Source: Betaproteobacteria bacterium UBA1934 (lineage in GTDB: Bacteria; Pseudomonadota; Gammaproteobacteria; Burkholderiales; Rhodocyclaceae). From it: a DNA stretch of 64,000 bases. The DNA lies in NCBI GenBank assembly GCA_002337055.1, contig DDFG01000005.1, positions 571,037-635,036 of the forward strand. The letters are read 5' to 3'. The notes beneath the pieces were generated by a model, which searched no databases, was not told the origin of the DNA, and saw only the letters and a list, made by a program, of their open reading frames with translations. This document shows, one piece after another, positions 15,626 through 24,857 of this stretch (position 1 is its first letter; every line of letters starts with the position of its first letter). Made by a program: the position numbers and the translations under genes.

Positions 15626-15979
15626 ATGACAGAAGGCTACAAAGAAACGGCGCGTCAGATCGGTTCGAAATTGAAGGACTTTGGCAAGGAAATACCGGAA
15701 ACGATGCAGGGTTTCAATCAGATGAGCAAGGCAACGCATACGGATGGGGCGCTGAGTGCCAAAACGAAGGAACTCATTGCGATGGCCATCGGTATCTCCG
15801 CGCGTTGCCAGGGGTGCCTGGCGTTTCATGCACAGGCATGCGTCAAGTTGGGGGTTACCCGTGCTGAATTTGAGGAAATGCTGCAAGTTGCCATCTACAT
15901 GGGCGGTGGTCCATCGCTAATGACGGCTGCCGAGGCAATGCTGGCTTATGAAGAGTATGGTGGGGAAAAGGCAAAATAA
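15626..15979 (+). CDS. Carboxymuconolactone decarboxylase/AhpD-like protein
   Basis: 117 residues. Pattern LSAKTKELIAMAIGISARCQGCLAFHAQACVKLGVTRAEF with the C-X2-C...H redox motif of AhpD-like alkylhydroperoxidase relatives. ATG 15626 has TAGGGAG before it. Likely a peroxidase or disulfide reductase in oxidative stress. 28 bases after the rhodanese gene. Confidence 0.9.
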   Translation: MTEGYKETARQIGSKLKDFGKEIPETMQGFNQMSKATHTDGALSAKTKELIAMAIGISARCQGCLAFHAQACVKLGVTRAEFEEMLQVAIYMGGGPSLMTAAEAMLAYEEYGGEKAK

Positions 15980-16373
15980 GGACGCAAGGAATTGTTATGA
16001 AAGTATTGTTGCTGCGGTCAAAATGAGTGGCAGGTGACCGACGCATTGCTGTCTGACAATACGACGTGGGCCAATGACAGCAAAGGCCGAGGTGTTGTCG
16101 GTGGGGTGTTGTCCAAGATGGCCACTGCACTCAGTTACCGGACATTCGATCGGGCAAGACGTGACCGGCGGCAACGGGTCGGGAGTGTGATTTCGGCAGG
16201 TGAGACAGCGGACATTCAGCCGAACTTTTCAGCCGCCGGCAGGTAACTGGTGGACTGCTGACCGACAAAGCGCAATCAGCCAATGTCGGCAAAGGCCGAC
16301 AACCCGCCGCTCTTAAACCGACCTCTGTTACCTCGGTATGTCTACTCGCCAACCACCAGCACTCAGCAACTCG
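15980..16373. other. Intergenic region without a supported gene
   Basis: About 390 bp. Only very short frames. Two related phrases (CGGACATTC near 16140 and 16212) and several GCCGAC/GTCGGC dyads occur, but nothing that I can name. Confidence 0.5.
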
Positions 16374-16619
16374 CTACAAATCCAACGAGTTTAGGCGATG
16401 TAGAGTCACATCCAAGTTCGCATCAAGCGCATCGGCAATCCTGGTCAAGATCAATAAAGAAGGATTGGCCACCCCGCGCTCGAGCTGCGACACATAGGTC
16501 CGATCAACATCCGCAATCAATGCCAGTGCCTCTTGCGACAGACCTCTTTCAACGCGCAGTCGCTTGATGTCCGCCGCCAATCGGGTTTGCAGTTCGGTTG
16601 GAAGTGAAGATTTTGCCAT
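16374..16619 (-). CDS. XRE-family HTH regulator
   Basis: 81 residues, almost entirely one Cro/CI-type HTH (LRVERGLSQEALALIADVDRTYVSQLERGVANPSLLIL). Divergent from the gene at 16699 with an 80-bp gap that likely contains the shared promoters. Regulators of this size beside one unknown gene often act as the repressor or antitoxin half of a pair. Confidence 0.88.
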   Translation of the reverse strand: MAKSSLPTELQTRLAADIKRLRVERGLSQEALALIADVDRTYVSQLERGVANPSLLILTRIADALDANLDVTLHRLNSLDL

Positions 16620-16698
16620 CCAGTCAGGATGGCTCTATTGCGACTATCAATCCACGGAATATAATCATCATTCGATTGTTCCTTTGGAGGATTGAGTC

Positions 16699-17142
16699 AT
16701 GTTTCATACGTATCCAGAATCTCAAGCACGCATATCTTTCGAACTTGTTCCGGGGCGGCGTACCTGGAACTGGTTCGAGTTGGCCTGTGCGATGCCGATC
16801 TATCTCGTACATGTCTATGCGGTTGAAGCTGAACTCACCCGCCAGTTTGTGTTTTCCGAATTCGGCCAAGTACTCGACAGCATCAACAAGCACCCCCTCA
16901 CCGAAGAGGGCGGACGATTGGTCGCGATCTACATGATCGCGCCTGAACAACTCAGCGGTGAGGATCATCCGGTATTGGTCGAACTCGCAGAAGTTTGGGC
17001 CAAACCGAACTGCTACAACGACCTGTTGTATATCACCCGCGACGAGCAACGCATGCGATTTGCCTTGGTTTCTGATCCGGCACCGGAAAGTGAATTGGAG
17101 TGCGCGCTCAGAATCGAGCCGAACCACACTATGGCCCGTTGA
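16699..17142 (+). CDS. Unknown protein divergent from an XRE regulator
   Basis: 147 residues, no signal peptide, well-formed globular composition (TWNWFELACAMPIYLVHVYA, ELAEVWAKPNCYNDLLYI). TTGGAGG precedes the ATG. No family recognised. The head-to-head pairing with the XRE gene suggests a regulated small module. Followed by a strong hairpin. Confidence 0.7.
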   Translation: MFHTYPESQARISFELVPGRRTWNWFELACAMPIYLVHVYAVEAELTRQFVFSEFGQVLDSINKHPLTEEGGRLVAIYMIAPEQLSGEDHPVLVELAEVWAKPNCYNDLLYITRDEQRMRFALVSDPAPESELECALRIEPNHTMAR

Positions 17143-17182
17143 ATCAGCGCCGCCCTCATTGATCGATTTGAAGATGTTCAAA

Positions 17183-17210
17183 CAACCGGGGGCGAGGACG
17201 CCCCCGGTTG
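17183..17210. terminator. 12-bp perfect GC-rich hairpin
   Basis: CAACCGGGGGCG, loop AGGA, CGCCCCCGGTTG. No T-run on the plus strand. It may terminate the gene ending at 17142, or form the 3' end of the hairpin-rich region on the minus strand. Confidence 0.6.
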
Positions 17211-18290
17211 AGCTAGATATTGATCCAATGTGATACCGAATCAGATGATCCGGTAACACGCCAAATTGCCTCGACGCTCGTCTCGGTGCCAACCGAAACT
17301 GTCATGCCCGAAGTGCCACCTCCGAGCATGGCTTATCGCTACAACGGACCGCCAGGTCCAACACACACTTTCGCAAACGCTTGCAACTTTCAGGACGGAA
17401 GTGCCAGCTTCCGTCGCGGTTTCACGCCGCTCTCTTGTGGCTTCGGTCGTATCGCCAACAAGATCAAACCCTACTCATCGCATCTCCCTCGGCTGACGTT
17501 TTTCGGATTGGGTGCCATCCCAAACCACGCCAGTCGGTTCCCACGTTAGTTACCTGCTACTGCGCAATACGGCGCCACTGTCTCAGCTGCATTTCTAGCC
17601 TTCCGGCTTTCCTTGGATTTCCCCAGCCCGATGTTCCATAGCGGCTCAGGTACTCGAAATGTGCGTCATCGACGACGAACCACGGCTCAATGCCTGTGGC
17701 TCCATATTGCTCCGCACAGCACCCTTGTTAGGTGCCGTTACAGGGTTAAGCTATCCATCGACCCCGAATTTCTTCAGGTGCCAGCTGCGCCAGGTTTCCC
17801 CTTGCAGCCCTGCCGTGTTGCCACGGCCTCAGAAGCCCTCCTGTGCGGTACGCGTTACGCTCTCTCGAAACGTCCCGCGAGTCGGCCTTGTCCGACTTTC
17901 ACAAGGTAACAGGTCATCGGGGCATTGCCTCCCCGACGCCGTTTCCGTGTCGCCCAACATGCTGAAACTGGATTGGGTCGAAGGAAGGAGTTGCACCTTC
18001 CAGCGCCCGTCGTAGCCGCACCAGCCCTATTAGAGGCATGCGGCTTCAGCATTTGCTCGAAGCAAGATTGGCGATCTTGCTTCTGCCGGATTGGCGATCC
18101 GGCTTGACCTTTCGGTCAGTGTGTTTTTGCAGCTGGCGGTCTGCCCGATACGTGCTCGGTATCACCACTTTGAACACGCATCGGGCAAACCACCGGGCTT
18201 GCGCCTGGACCCGAATTTCTTCCGGCCGCTGCCCAAACAATCTTTGTCCACGCTCCTGTATAGCGCCCTGCGTGCACAAAAACATGGAAC
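17211..18290 (-). ncRNA. Candidate large structured RNA (about 1.1 kb, no supported gene)
   Basis: No convincing coding frame on either strand across 1.1 kb, yet many short stable stems. On the minus strand: a 10-bp stem (18059-18083, loop CGCCA), a 7-bp stem with the same loop (18085-18103), a 5-bp stem with a GAAA tetraloop (18105-18118), GCCGTG-GCAA-CACGGC, AGCC-GGAA-GGCT, GACGGAAG-CTGGCA-CTTCCGTC, GGAAGG-TGCAACT-CCTTCC and AGTCGG-ACAAGG-CCGACT. GNRA loops appear only when read on the minus strand, which sets the strand. No group II intron domain V and no reverse transcriptase gene was found. Family not recognised; ends are approximate. Confidence 0.45.
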
Positions 18291-18407
18291 ATCAATACGT
18301 GTGGCTTCGCCACACCAAATCACACTGCAACGAGGCGGTTTCCGGGGAACCCGCTTTGTACACAGCCAACGCTATACCGGACATGTCCAATCTTCCGGAG
18401 CGTCATC

Positions 18408-19178
18408 ATGACCCGATCCAATCCACCTTCCACCCCAATCTCGCCTTCGAAATCCGCGGCAATGTCGCGGGTGATCGATCTGGTTGCCAAGGGATACACC
18501 CGATATACGGCCGGCTTGGTTCCGGAACGGAAGCTGGCGAAGCTGTTACAGAAGTTTCATGAGCGATATGGCATCGGGTGCTCACCCGGACAAAGATTGA
18601 CACGCAAGCAGCGTAGGTTGGCGAATGCTGCCTTGGTGGTGTATCTGCCTGCTGTATCGGAATCCGTGCGGGAGGGTCTCCAGGGATCTGAGCAGGCGTC
18701 TGCCGAATATCCGGAGCAGCATCTTGCAGTGGATCCAGAAATGCATCCGATTCGAGATCCGTCCGGGCCTATGGTCGCCTGGTTGTTGCTAGTTTCGCCT
18801 GGATCTGGAAGGGTGGAAGAGGAGGAGTTGTTGAGGGATGTAAAAGTGGCACCACGATTGATCTGGCTCGGCTACGAGCTGGTGCGTCAGCAGAATCGCG
18901 GCAAGGTCAGCTGGACGTGGCGGCGAACAGATCAGGAAATGGCGGATTGGTATGCTGTGCTGGGTAACCAACTGGATGGCAGAAAAACGAGTATGGTGGC
19001 CATGACGCTGGAGCGAATAAGTCGCCAACCGGGGTTCTCAGGCGTGCGTCAGCAGAGTTGGCAACTGATACAGTTCGCACTTCGCCGTGGGTACTCCGGG
19101 GAGGTGCCGTATTTGCATTTCTTGCAGAGGATTGGGCAGGGAGCGCGACGGCAGCTCGCTGAAGCAGTTCAACGCTGA
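18408..19178 (+). CDS. Unknown protein, possible conjugative-element relic
   Basis: 256 residues with GGAG upstream of the ATG. Features: a basic region (RLTRKQRRLANAAL), and a tail rich in Arg and Trp (VRQQSWQLIQFALRRGYSG). No family recognised. It diverges from the hairpin-rich region and is followed at once by a gene fragment, which suggests that it is the surviving part of a larger accessory element, perhaps an integrative conjugative one. That origin is a guess. Confidence 0.55.
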   Translation: MTRSNPPSTPISPSKSAAMSRVIDLVAKGYTRYTAGLVPERKLAKLLQKFHERYGIGCSPGQRLTRKQRRLANAALVVYLPAVSESVREGLQGSEQASAEYPEQHLAVDPEMHPIRDPSGPMVAWLLLVSPGSGRVEEEELLRDVKVAPRLIWLGYELVRQQNRGKVSWTWRRTDQEMADWYAVLGNQLDGRKTSMVAMTLERISRQPGFSGVRQQSWQLIQFALRRGYSGEVPYLHFLQRIGQGARRQLAEAVQR

Positions 19179-19320
19179 CAAACTCCTGGGCACGGCGCCG
19201 GCCGACATCGTCAAGATTCTGGTGCCCGGTGGGAATATCGGCCTGTTCGTGGACAACCGTACGCTACAGGAATACTGGCCGAAGATCGGCGAGTGGATCG
19301 TTCGCGTCAGCCAAGCCTGA
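19165..19320 (+). pseudogene. C-terminal remnant of an unknown gene
   Basis: About 51 residues of protein-like sequence (TAPADIVKILVPGGNIGLFV and NRTLQEYWPKIGEWIVRVS) without its N-terminal part. It begins inside the end of the preceding gene in another frame. No family recognised. Confidence 0.35.
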
Positions 19321-19382
19321 TCAACGCGGCTTTATCGAATCGACCGGTTCCAAGGCTGCTGCGAATTGTCCTACAAAAGAGG

Positions 19383-19913
19383 TCAAGTCAGGCCCGGCAG
19401 CAGCACCTTGAGCCCTTGTGTGATAAAACCGAACGCAATGGCCGCCAACAGCAAGCCCATGATACGGCTGGCGATATTCATCCCCGTCTGACCGAGAATC
19501 GTCATCAGCCGGTCTCCCAGCAGCAGCGCGATAGACCAGCGCAGCAACCAGCCAGATCTCACCAAGGAGTACCACCATATCCAGCCATCCCTTGCCTTTA
19601 TGGGAGTAGAGGATCGCCGTACTGATCGCGCCCGGTCCGGCCAGCAGCGGAATGCCGATCGGAACCACACCGACCTGCTCGCGTGTCTGCGCCTCCTCGC
19701 TTTCCGCCGCCGTGTGGCGCACGCCGCTCATCCGGGCATTCAGCATGGAAACTGCAATCAGAAACAGCAAGATGCCGCCATGCGTGCCGTTGCGCGACGC
19801 TGCCCCGGAGTTTCGTCGCTCGCCAAGGTCGTGATCGACGACACACCGAGCAACGGTTTAATGATCACAATCAGGCCTACCAACATGTTCAGCCATGCAT
19901 ACCAGTTGGACAT
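19383..19913 (-). pseudogene. Decayed marC-family membrane protein gene
   Basis: Three pieces of a MarC-type protein lie in order but in different frames: MSNWYAWLNMLVGLIVIIKP at the start (19913 down), then ILLFLIAVSMLNARMSGVRH through VPIGIPLLAGPGAISTAILY, then LLGDRLMTILGQTGMN and IMGLLLAAIAFGFITQG at the end. About 30-40 residues are missing after the first piece, and a frameshift lies near 19530. Not functional as it stands. Confidence 0.85.
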
Positions 19914-20039
19914 CAGCCGCCCCTCATCCAGCCCTGCAAACTACCAAGTGCGCCCGGCCGGCAATCCACCATCGGACCAACGGCATTTCCGGCTTGTTCC
20001 AGGGCTGCCCCTTGTTTCCCTGATCTCGCTCATTGCGCC

Positions 20040-21170
20040 CTAGCCCCCTACCGCCACGCCGAACAAGCGACCGAAGCTAAAGGTAACGCCTGCTGCGGCC
20101 AGTCCGATCAACAACTGGCGCAATCCGGAGACAGCCGGATGTTTGCCGGTAAACACGGAAATGGCTGCACCGAGCAGAAACAGGCCGACGCCCGACGAAA
20201 TCAGGCTGGCCGGCACGATCCATTCCCGGGCGACGAGAAACATCGGCAGCGCCGGCACGAGCGCGCCGACCAGAAAGACTAGGAAGGACGACACGGCAGC
20301 GCCCATGGCCGACCCACCCAGATCATCCGGATTGATGCCCAGTTCCTCGCGGACCAGTGTATCGAGCGCCGAATCCTTGTCGGCGATGACGCGGGCGGCG
20401 ATCTGCTTGGCCTCTTCAGACGTGAAGCCCTTTGCCTGATAGATCAGCGTCAGTTCCTCCTGCTCCTCTGCCGGCGTCTCTGTCAGCTCCTCGGCTTCGC
20501 TGGCAATCTGTTTTTCCTGCAGTTCGCGTGCGCTCTGCACCGAAATCCACTCGCCCATGGCCATCGAACAGGCACCGGCGAGCGTCGCCGCTACGGCGGT
20601 TGCCAGCAGCGTGCCTGGACTGACCGCCGTGCCGGCCACACCCATCACGACACAGAATGTGGATACCAGGCCATCGTTGGCCCCCAGCACCATTGCCCGC
20701 AGGTTATTGGCGCTGCCCGAGCCATGCCGGCCTTCCAGTCGGGAATATATCGGTCCATTCCAGCCGGATTTAGAGCGCGAGGCAATCAGCGACAGCATGC
20801 GAGCGTGCGAGCGTTCCTGGGCCGGCATGGTCGTACCCACCGCTTCGCGCTGGTTGTCATAGACCGTCCGATTACGCGCCTCCTCGTCGGCCACCATGGG
20901 TAGCACGGCCTGCGCGCCAAAGCGCCGGCTGGCCCAGATCAATAGACGCGTGCGCCAGCCCGGCCCGCCGGCCGGCACGGTGCCACCGGCCCGCTCGATA
21001 CGCCGGCGCCAGAATTCGGCATGGGTTTCCTCAACCTTGGCCAGTCGCAGGTAGAGTTCGGCCAGTTCGGCCTTGGTCTCCGCTTCGGCCATGGCACGGT
21101 AAAGCGCAGCACTGTCGGTTTCGCTCTGGAAATTGGCCATGAAGCGGGCGATATCGGATTTGCCGGGCAT
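20040..21170 (-). CDS. Rubrerythrin-VIT1 fusion, Fe/Mn transporter (MbfA-like)
   Basis: 376 residues. The first 150 form a ferritin-like domain with E and E-X2-H metal ligands (AELYLRLAKVEETHAEFWR). The rest is a VIT1/CCC1-type transporter with about five helices (LRAMVLGANDGLVSTFCVVMGV opens it). Such fusions export iron or manganese from the cytoplasm under excess. ATG at 21170 chosen; a longer frame upstream has no protein character. Confidence 0.9.
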   Translation of the reverse strand: MPGKSDIARFMANFQSETDSAALYRAMAEAETKAELAELYLRLAKVEETHAEFWRRRIERAGGTVPAGGPGWRTRLLIWASRRFGAQAVLPMVADEEARNRTVYDNQREAVGTTMPAQERSHARMLSLIASRSKSGWNGPIYSRLEGRHGSGSANNLRAMVLGANDGLVSTFCVVMGVAGTAVSPGTLLATAVAATLAGACSMAMGEWISVQSARELQEKQIASEAEELTETPAEEQEELTLIYQAKGFTSEEAKQIAARVIADKDSALDTLVREELGINPDDLGGSAMGAAVSSFLVFLVGALVPALPMFLVAREWIVPASLISSGVGLFLLGAAISVFTGKHPAVSGLRQLLIGLAAAGVTFSFGRLFGVAVGG

Positions 21171-21296
21171 GCTGGACTCCCTGAAAGTCATTGGCCCGGT
21201 GTCGGTATAATCTTCGCCAAATCCTGTCTGGCTGAGCTCTCCGGGCAGGCTACAGTCTAAACCCGCCGAACCTGCATTGCACTGCTCAACTGAACG

Positions 21297-21860
21297 ATGA
21301 ATCTTGCCCAGCTCGTTTCCGATTATGGCTACGTCGCGCTGGCGCTTGGCTGCCTTTTGGAGGGGGAAACCGTACTGGTCATGGCCGGTTACGCAGCCCA
21401 CCGCGGGCTGCTGTCCTGGCCGATTGTGTTCGCAGTCGCCGCAGTGTTCAGTTTCGCCGGCGACCAGATGTGGTTCCAGGTCGGTCGGCACTATGGTCAG
21501 CGGCTGATCGAGCGCTTTACCCTGTTGCGTAAGCGCCTGCCTTGGCTACAGGCCCGGGTGGGTGCGCACCCCGAGGCGCTGGTATTGGGCATTCGTTTTA
21601 TGGTCGGCCTGCGCACTGTCGGACCGATCCTGATGGGCTGCGGGCTGGTACCGCCCCGACGCTTTCTCTGGCTCAACCTGCTCGGCGCATTGCTCTGGGT
21701 CACCGTCTTCGCCAGTGCGGGTTACTTCTTCGGCCAGGTCGTGGAAACCCTGCTGCCCAAGGTCAAAGCCGCCGAGGAATGGGGCTTGGCCGCACTGGCC
21801 TTGCTCGGGCTGGGCATTCACTTGTGGCAATCCTTCCGAAGGAAACGACATGAGCCATAA
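21297..21860 (+). CDS. DedA-family membrane protein
   Basis: 187 residues. Typical DedA/SNARE-associated pattern: YVALALGCLLEGETVLVMAGYAA, then GDQMWFQVGRHYGQ and RFMVGLRTVGPILMGCG. Likely a phospholipid flippase-type membrane protein. The stop overlaps the next gene by 11 bases. Confidence 0.92.
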   Translation: MNLAQLVSDYGYVALALGCLLEGETVLVMAGYAAHRGLLSWPIVFAVAAVFSFAGDQMWFQVGRHYGQRLIERFTLLRKRLPWLQARVGAHPEALVLGIRFMVGLRTVGPILMGCGLVPPRRFLWLNLLGALLWVTVFASAGYFFGQVVETLLPKVKAAEEWGLAALALLGLGIHLWQSFRRKRHEP

Positions 21861-22554
21861 CAAATCGGCCACCGGCACCTGCCAGATTTGCGGCCAGACC
21901 TTTCCGGTCCGCGAACTGGTGGCGGCTCCCATCGTCCGCGACAACATCGCCGCCGAGATCCGCCGCGAACATCCGGACTGGAATGAGTCGGCCAGCATCT
22001 GCCGCACCGATCTCGCCCGCTACCGGGCCCAGTACGTTCATGCCCTGCTACTGTCGGAAAAAGGCGAACTCTCGACGCTGGAAAACGAAGTGGTGCGCAG
22101 CCTTCAATACCACCAAACGCTGGCCAGCGATGTCGATAGCGACTTCGACGAAAACCGCAGCTTCGGCGAGCGCCTCGCCGACCGGATCGCCGATTTTGGT
22201 GGCAGTTGGACCTTCTTGATCAGCTTCGCACTGTTCATCGTTGCCTGGATCGTGATGAACTCGCTGGTGCTCTACTGGCGGCCGGTCGATCCCTTCCCCT
22301 ACATTCTGCTCAACCTTTTGCTTTCCTGCCTGGCCGCCGTGCAGGCGCCCGTGATCATGATGAGCCAGAACCGTCAGGAAGCGAAAGATCGTATGCGCGC
22401 ACGCAACGACTATCAGGTTAACCTGAAGGCCGAACTGGAAATCCGCCATCTGCACGAGAAAATCGATCACCTGCTGTCGCACCAATGGGAACGGATGATC
22501 GAAATCCAGGAAGTCCAACTTGATCTGCTCAACGAGTTGCGCCATCCACGCTAG
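21850..22554 (+). CDS. DUF1003 domain membrane protein
   Basis: 234 residues. The N-terminal 60 contain C-X2-C (CQICGQTF). Residues about 105-175 are the DUF1003 core with two membrane helices (GSWTFLISFALFIVAWIVMN; PFPYILLNLLLSCLAAVQAP), then a coiled-coil-like tail rich in Glu, Arg and His. Starts inside the DedA gene, so the pair is translationally coupled. Confidence 0.9.
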   Translation: MSHNKSATGTCQICGQTFPVRELVAAPIVRDNIAAEIRREHPDWNESASICRTDLARYRAQYVHALLLSEKGELSTLENEVVRSLQYHQTLASDVDSDFDENRSFGERLADRIADFGGSWTFLISFALFIVAWIVMNSLVLYWRPVDPFPYILLNLLLSCLAAVQAPVIMMSQNRQEAKDRMRARNDYQVNLKAELEIRHLHEKIDHLLSHQWERMIEIQEVQLDLLNELRHPR

Positions 22555-23036
22555 TTTACTGAAGACACCATGGATCTTGCCGCGAATGAAGGAGGGTATT
22601 GGCTGACAAAAATCACCCATCTTGAAGCTAAAACGTTGGTCTGTGCACGCGATCGCAAAGACAACGGAAGTAAGCATCTCGCCAGTAACCTCATCCAGTT
22701 CTCCGGTAGAGAACGCATGCATTTTGCATGCGATATTCCATCCAAAGGCCGAAAGTCAGCTATGGCTGGCGTGCGCTGCTGCAACCATCGTTCTGCGCGA
22801 CCGCTCGACTCAGTAGCCAGCCGTTTCCAGGTGCTGCAGACGAAGGCCCGAAGTGGGTCGAGAGCACGCATTCGTCAGAGTAGTAAGCAGTCGTTCAGAG
22901 ACTTTTCCGGTAGATCGGCAAGTAGCGGTTCGATTGCTGCCTGATCAGACGTCATATGCCAAGGTCCGTTTTGGCCGAGCTTCGGCCAATGCGCTCGTAA
23001 GTTACTCACCTAGCGAATCCTGATTGAATGCCTGGC
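22555..23036. other. Intergenic region without a supported gene
   Basis: About 480 bp between convergent genes. Short frames on both strands have no recognisable product, and no terminator of clear form was found. Confidence 0.5.
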
Positions 23037-24677
23037 TTAGCGGTAACGTGCTTCGATCAAATCGATCTGTCGAACAAGCTTGCGCGAGAGTGCGTCGGAT
23101 ATGGTCGAGGCACGTGCCAACCTGAAGATTGCTTCGCGTTCGGCTTGCAGGCCGGCCAGTCTCAGTGTGATTTCTGCCCTGTCAGCTTCTCGGAGGCGTT
23201 CAGCATTGACGGCACCTCCCACGGGGTTTTGGTCGAGACGATGCTTGTAGTTCTCGAGTACCCGTACAGCAGCGTTTGTATATAGTTCTGAAACGGCAGC
23301 TGAGGTATCGCAAACTCCATGGCGAGCCGACTCAATGGCAGCGATTGCTGCAATGGCGGCTTCCCGTCGCGCCAGTTCCTCTTCCAGGCGCTCTGCCGAC
23401 TCTTCGGGAAGAGCCAGTTGTTTCAGCAAACGGGGCAGGGCAATGCTGGCCATGACCAGCGATATCAGGATGACCAACGCCGCCAAGAGTATGACTACGT
23501 CGCGTGCCGGGAATTCTTCGCCGCCAGGCAGCGTCAAGGGCAGCGTCAGCACGCCGGCTAGCGTCACCGCCCCCCGTACGCCGGCGAACGACATCGCCGC
23601 GACAATCCGCCAGTCCGGTGAGGGCAACGCGATTCCCTGTCGCTTGGCGACATGGCGACTAACTTGCCAGCTAGTCCACAGCCAGAAACAGCGTAGTGCC
23701 AAGAGGATGAATACCAGGCCCAGCGAATAGACGACCAGCCACCAGCGCGATACATGGCCAATGTCTTCGACTGAGGTTCCGGCACGTGCCATCAAGCCGG
23801 GCAATTGTTCGCCGAGCAGCACGAAAATGATGCCGTTCAATGAGAACTGGATGGATTCCCAAACCGCAGTCCGTTGTACCCTGGTGGTAGCCAATGCGCG
23901 CCCTGACAGTTCGACATAACTCATGGTGATTCCCGCCGCTACCGCGGCCAGAATTGCGGAGGCATCGACGTGTTCGGCAATCAGGTAAGCTGCAAACGGC
24001 GTCAGCAGATTGACCAGGATGGGAGAACCGCTTTCTTCACCGAAGTGCCGGGACAGCCAACGCTGCGCGGTGCTGATGCCATAGGTGGATCCAACCCCGA
24101 TAGCGACGCCGGCTAGCGTCACCCAGATCAGGGTGATCGAAGCTGCACCCAGCGAAAAGCTGCCGGTCGAAGCTGCAGCGACGGCAAACCGGAAACAGAC
24201 AAGGCCGGAAGCATCGTTCAGCAACGATTCTCCGTCGAGGATGTACATCATTCGTTTGGGAATCGGGACTCGCTTGGCAATCGAACTGACGGCAATCGGG
24301 TCCGTTGGCGAAACGATTGCTGCAAGCGCAAAGGCGACGGGCAAGGGCATGGCCGGAATGATCCAATGGAGCAGATATCCGGCGCTTATTACGGTGAATA
24401 TGACCAGGCCAAAGGCGAGCGACAGCACAACTGTCTTGTCGCGATACAGTCCGGCCTTGGGAATGCGCCAGCCATCGACGAACAGCAGAGGCGGTAGGAA
24501 AAGCAAGAAAAAGACTTCTGGATTGAGCGTGATCGCCTTGCTCGATACGGCAGGAATTGCCGCGCCAAGAGCTATCTGCGCCAGCGGCAAAGGTATGGCG
24601 AAGGGGGCAATACGGACCAGGTATCCGCTGAGCGCCACTGCCGCAAGCATGGCCAAAACCACTTCTATTGAATGCAT
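23037..24677 (-). CDS. Na+/H+ antiporter, CPA1 family
   Basis: 546 residues, about twelve membrane helices. Family marks: PLPVAFALAAIVSPTDPIAVSS and ILDGESLLNDASGLVCFRFA (acidic transport residues), and SFAGVRGAVTLAGVLTLPL. The C-terminal 130 residues are cytoplasmic and charged. Exchanges cytoplasmic Na+ (or K+) for protons. Stands alone on the minus strand. Confidence 0.93.
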   Translation of the reverse strand: MHSIEVVLAMLAAVALSGYLVRIAPFAIPLPLAQIALGAAIPAVSSKAITLNPEVFFLLFLPPLLFVDGWRIPKAGLYRDKTVVLSLAFGLVIFTVISAGYLLHWIIPAMPLPVAFALAAIVSPTDPIAVSSIAKRVPIPKRMMYILDGESLLNDASGLVCFRFAVAAASTGSFSLGAASITLIWVTLAGVAIGVGSTYGISTAQRWLSRHFGEESGSPILVNLLTPFAAYLIAEHVDASAILAAVAAGITMSYVELSGRALATTRVQRTAVWESIQFSLNGIIFVLLGEQLPGLMARAGTSVEDIGHVSRWWLVVYSLGLVFILLALRCFWLWTSWQVSRHVAKRQGIALPSPDWRIVAAMSFAGVRGAVTLAGVLTLPLTLPGGEEFPARDVVILLAALVILISLVMASIALPRLLKQLALPEESAERLEEELARREAAIAAIAAIESARHGVCDTSAAVSELYTNAAVRVLENYKHRLDQNPVGGAVNAERLREADRAEITLRLAGLQAEREAIFRLARASTISDALSRKLVRQIDLIEARYR

Positions 24678-24857
24678 TTTGTTGATTGATTTCGTGACGA
24701 ACTGAATATCTGTCAGAATTTCGAGGCACCTTCAGTCCTTCAGAATTCTCGTACCTTAGCTGCGAGTCGCTCAAGTCTTTCTATAATCGATTTCGTTTGC
24801 AATCAAAGTAACTCGATCGGCAACACTCGAAAAGATTCTGCACTGATATTGGAATGG

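Noticed and set aside
15997..16026. Nine-codon open frame after the AhpD-like gene
   Set aside because: Too short to support; perhaps the trace of a lost gene start.
17211..18290. Group II intron
   Set aside because: GNRA-capped stems fit, but no domain V, no GUGYG start at a clear position and no reverse transcriptase gene were found.
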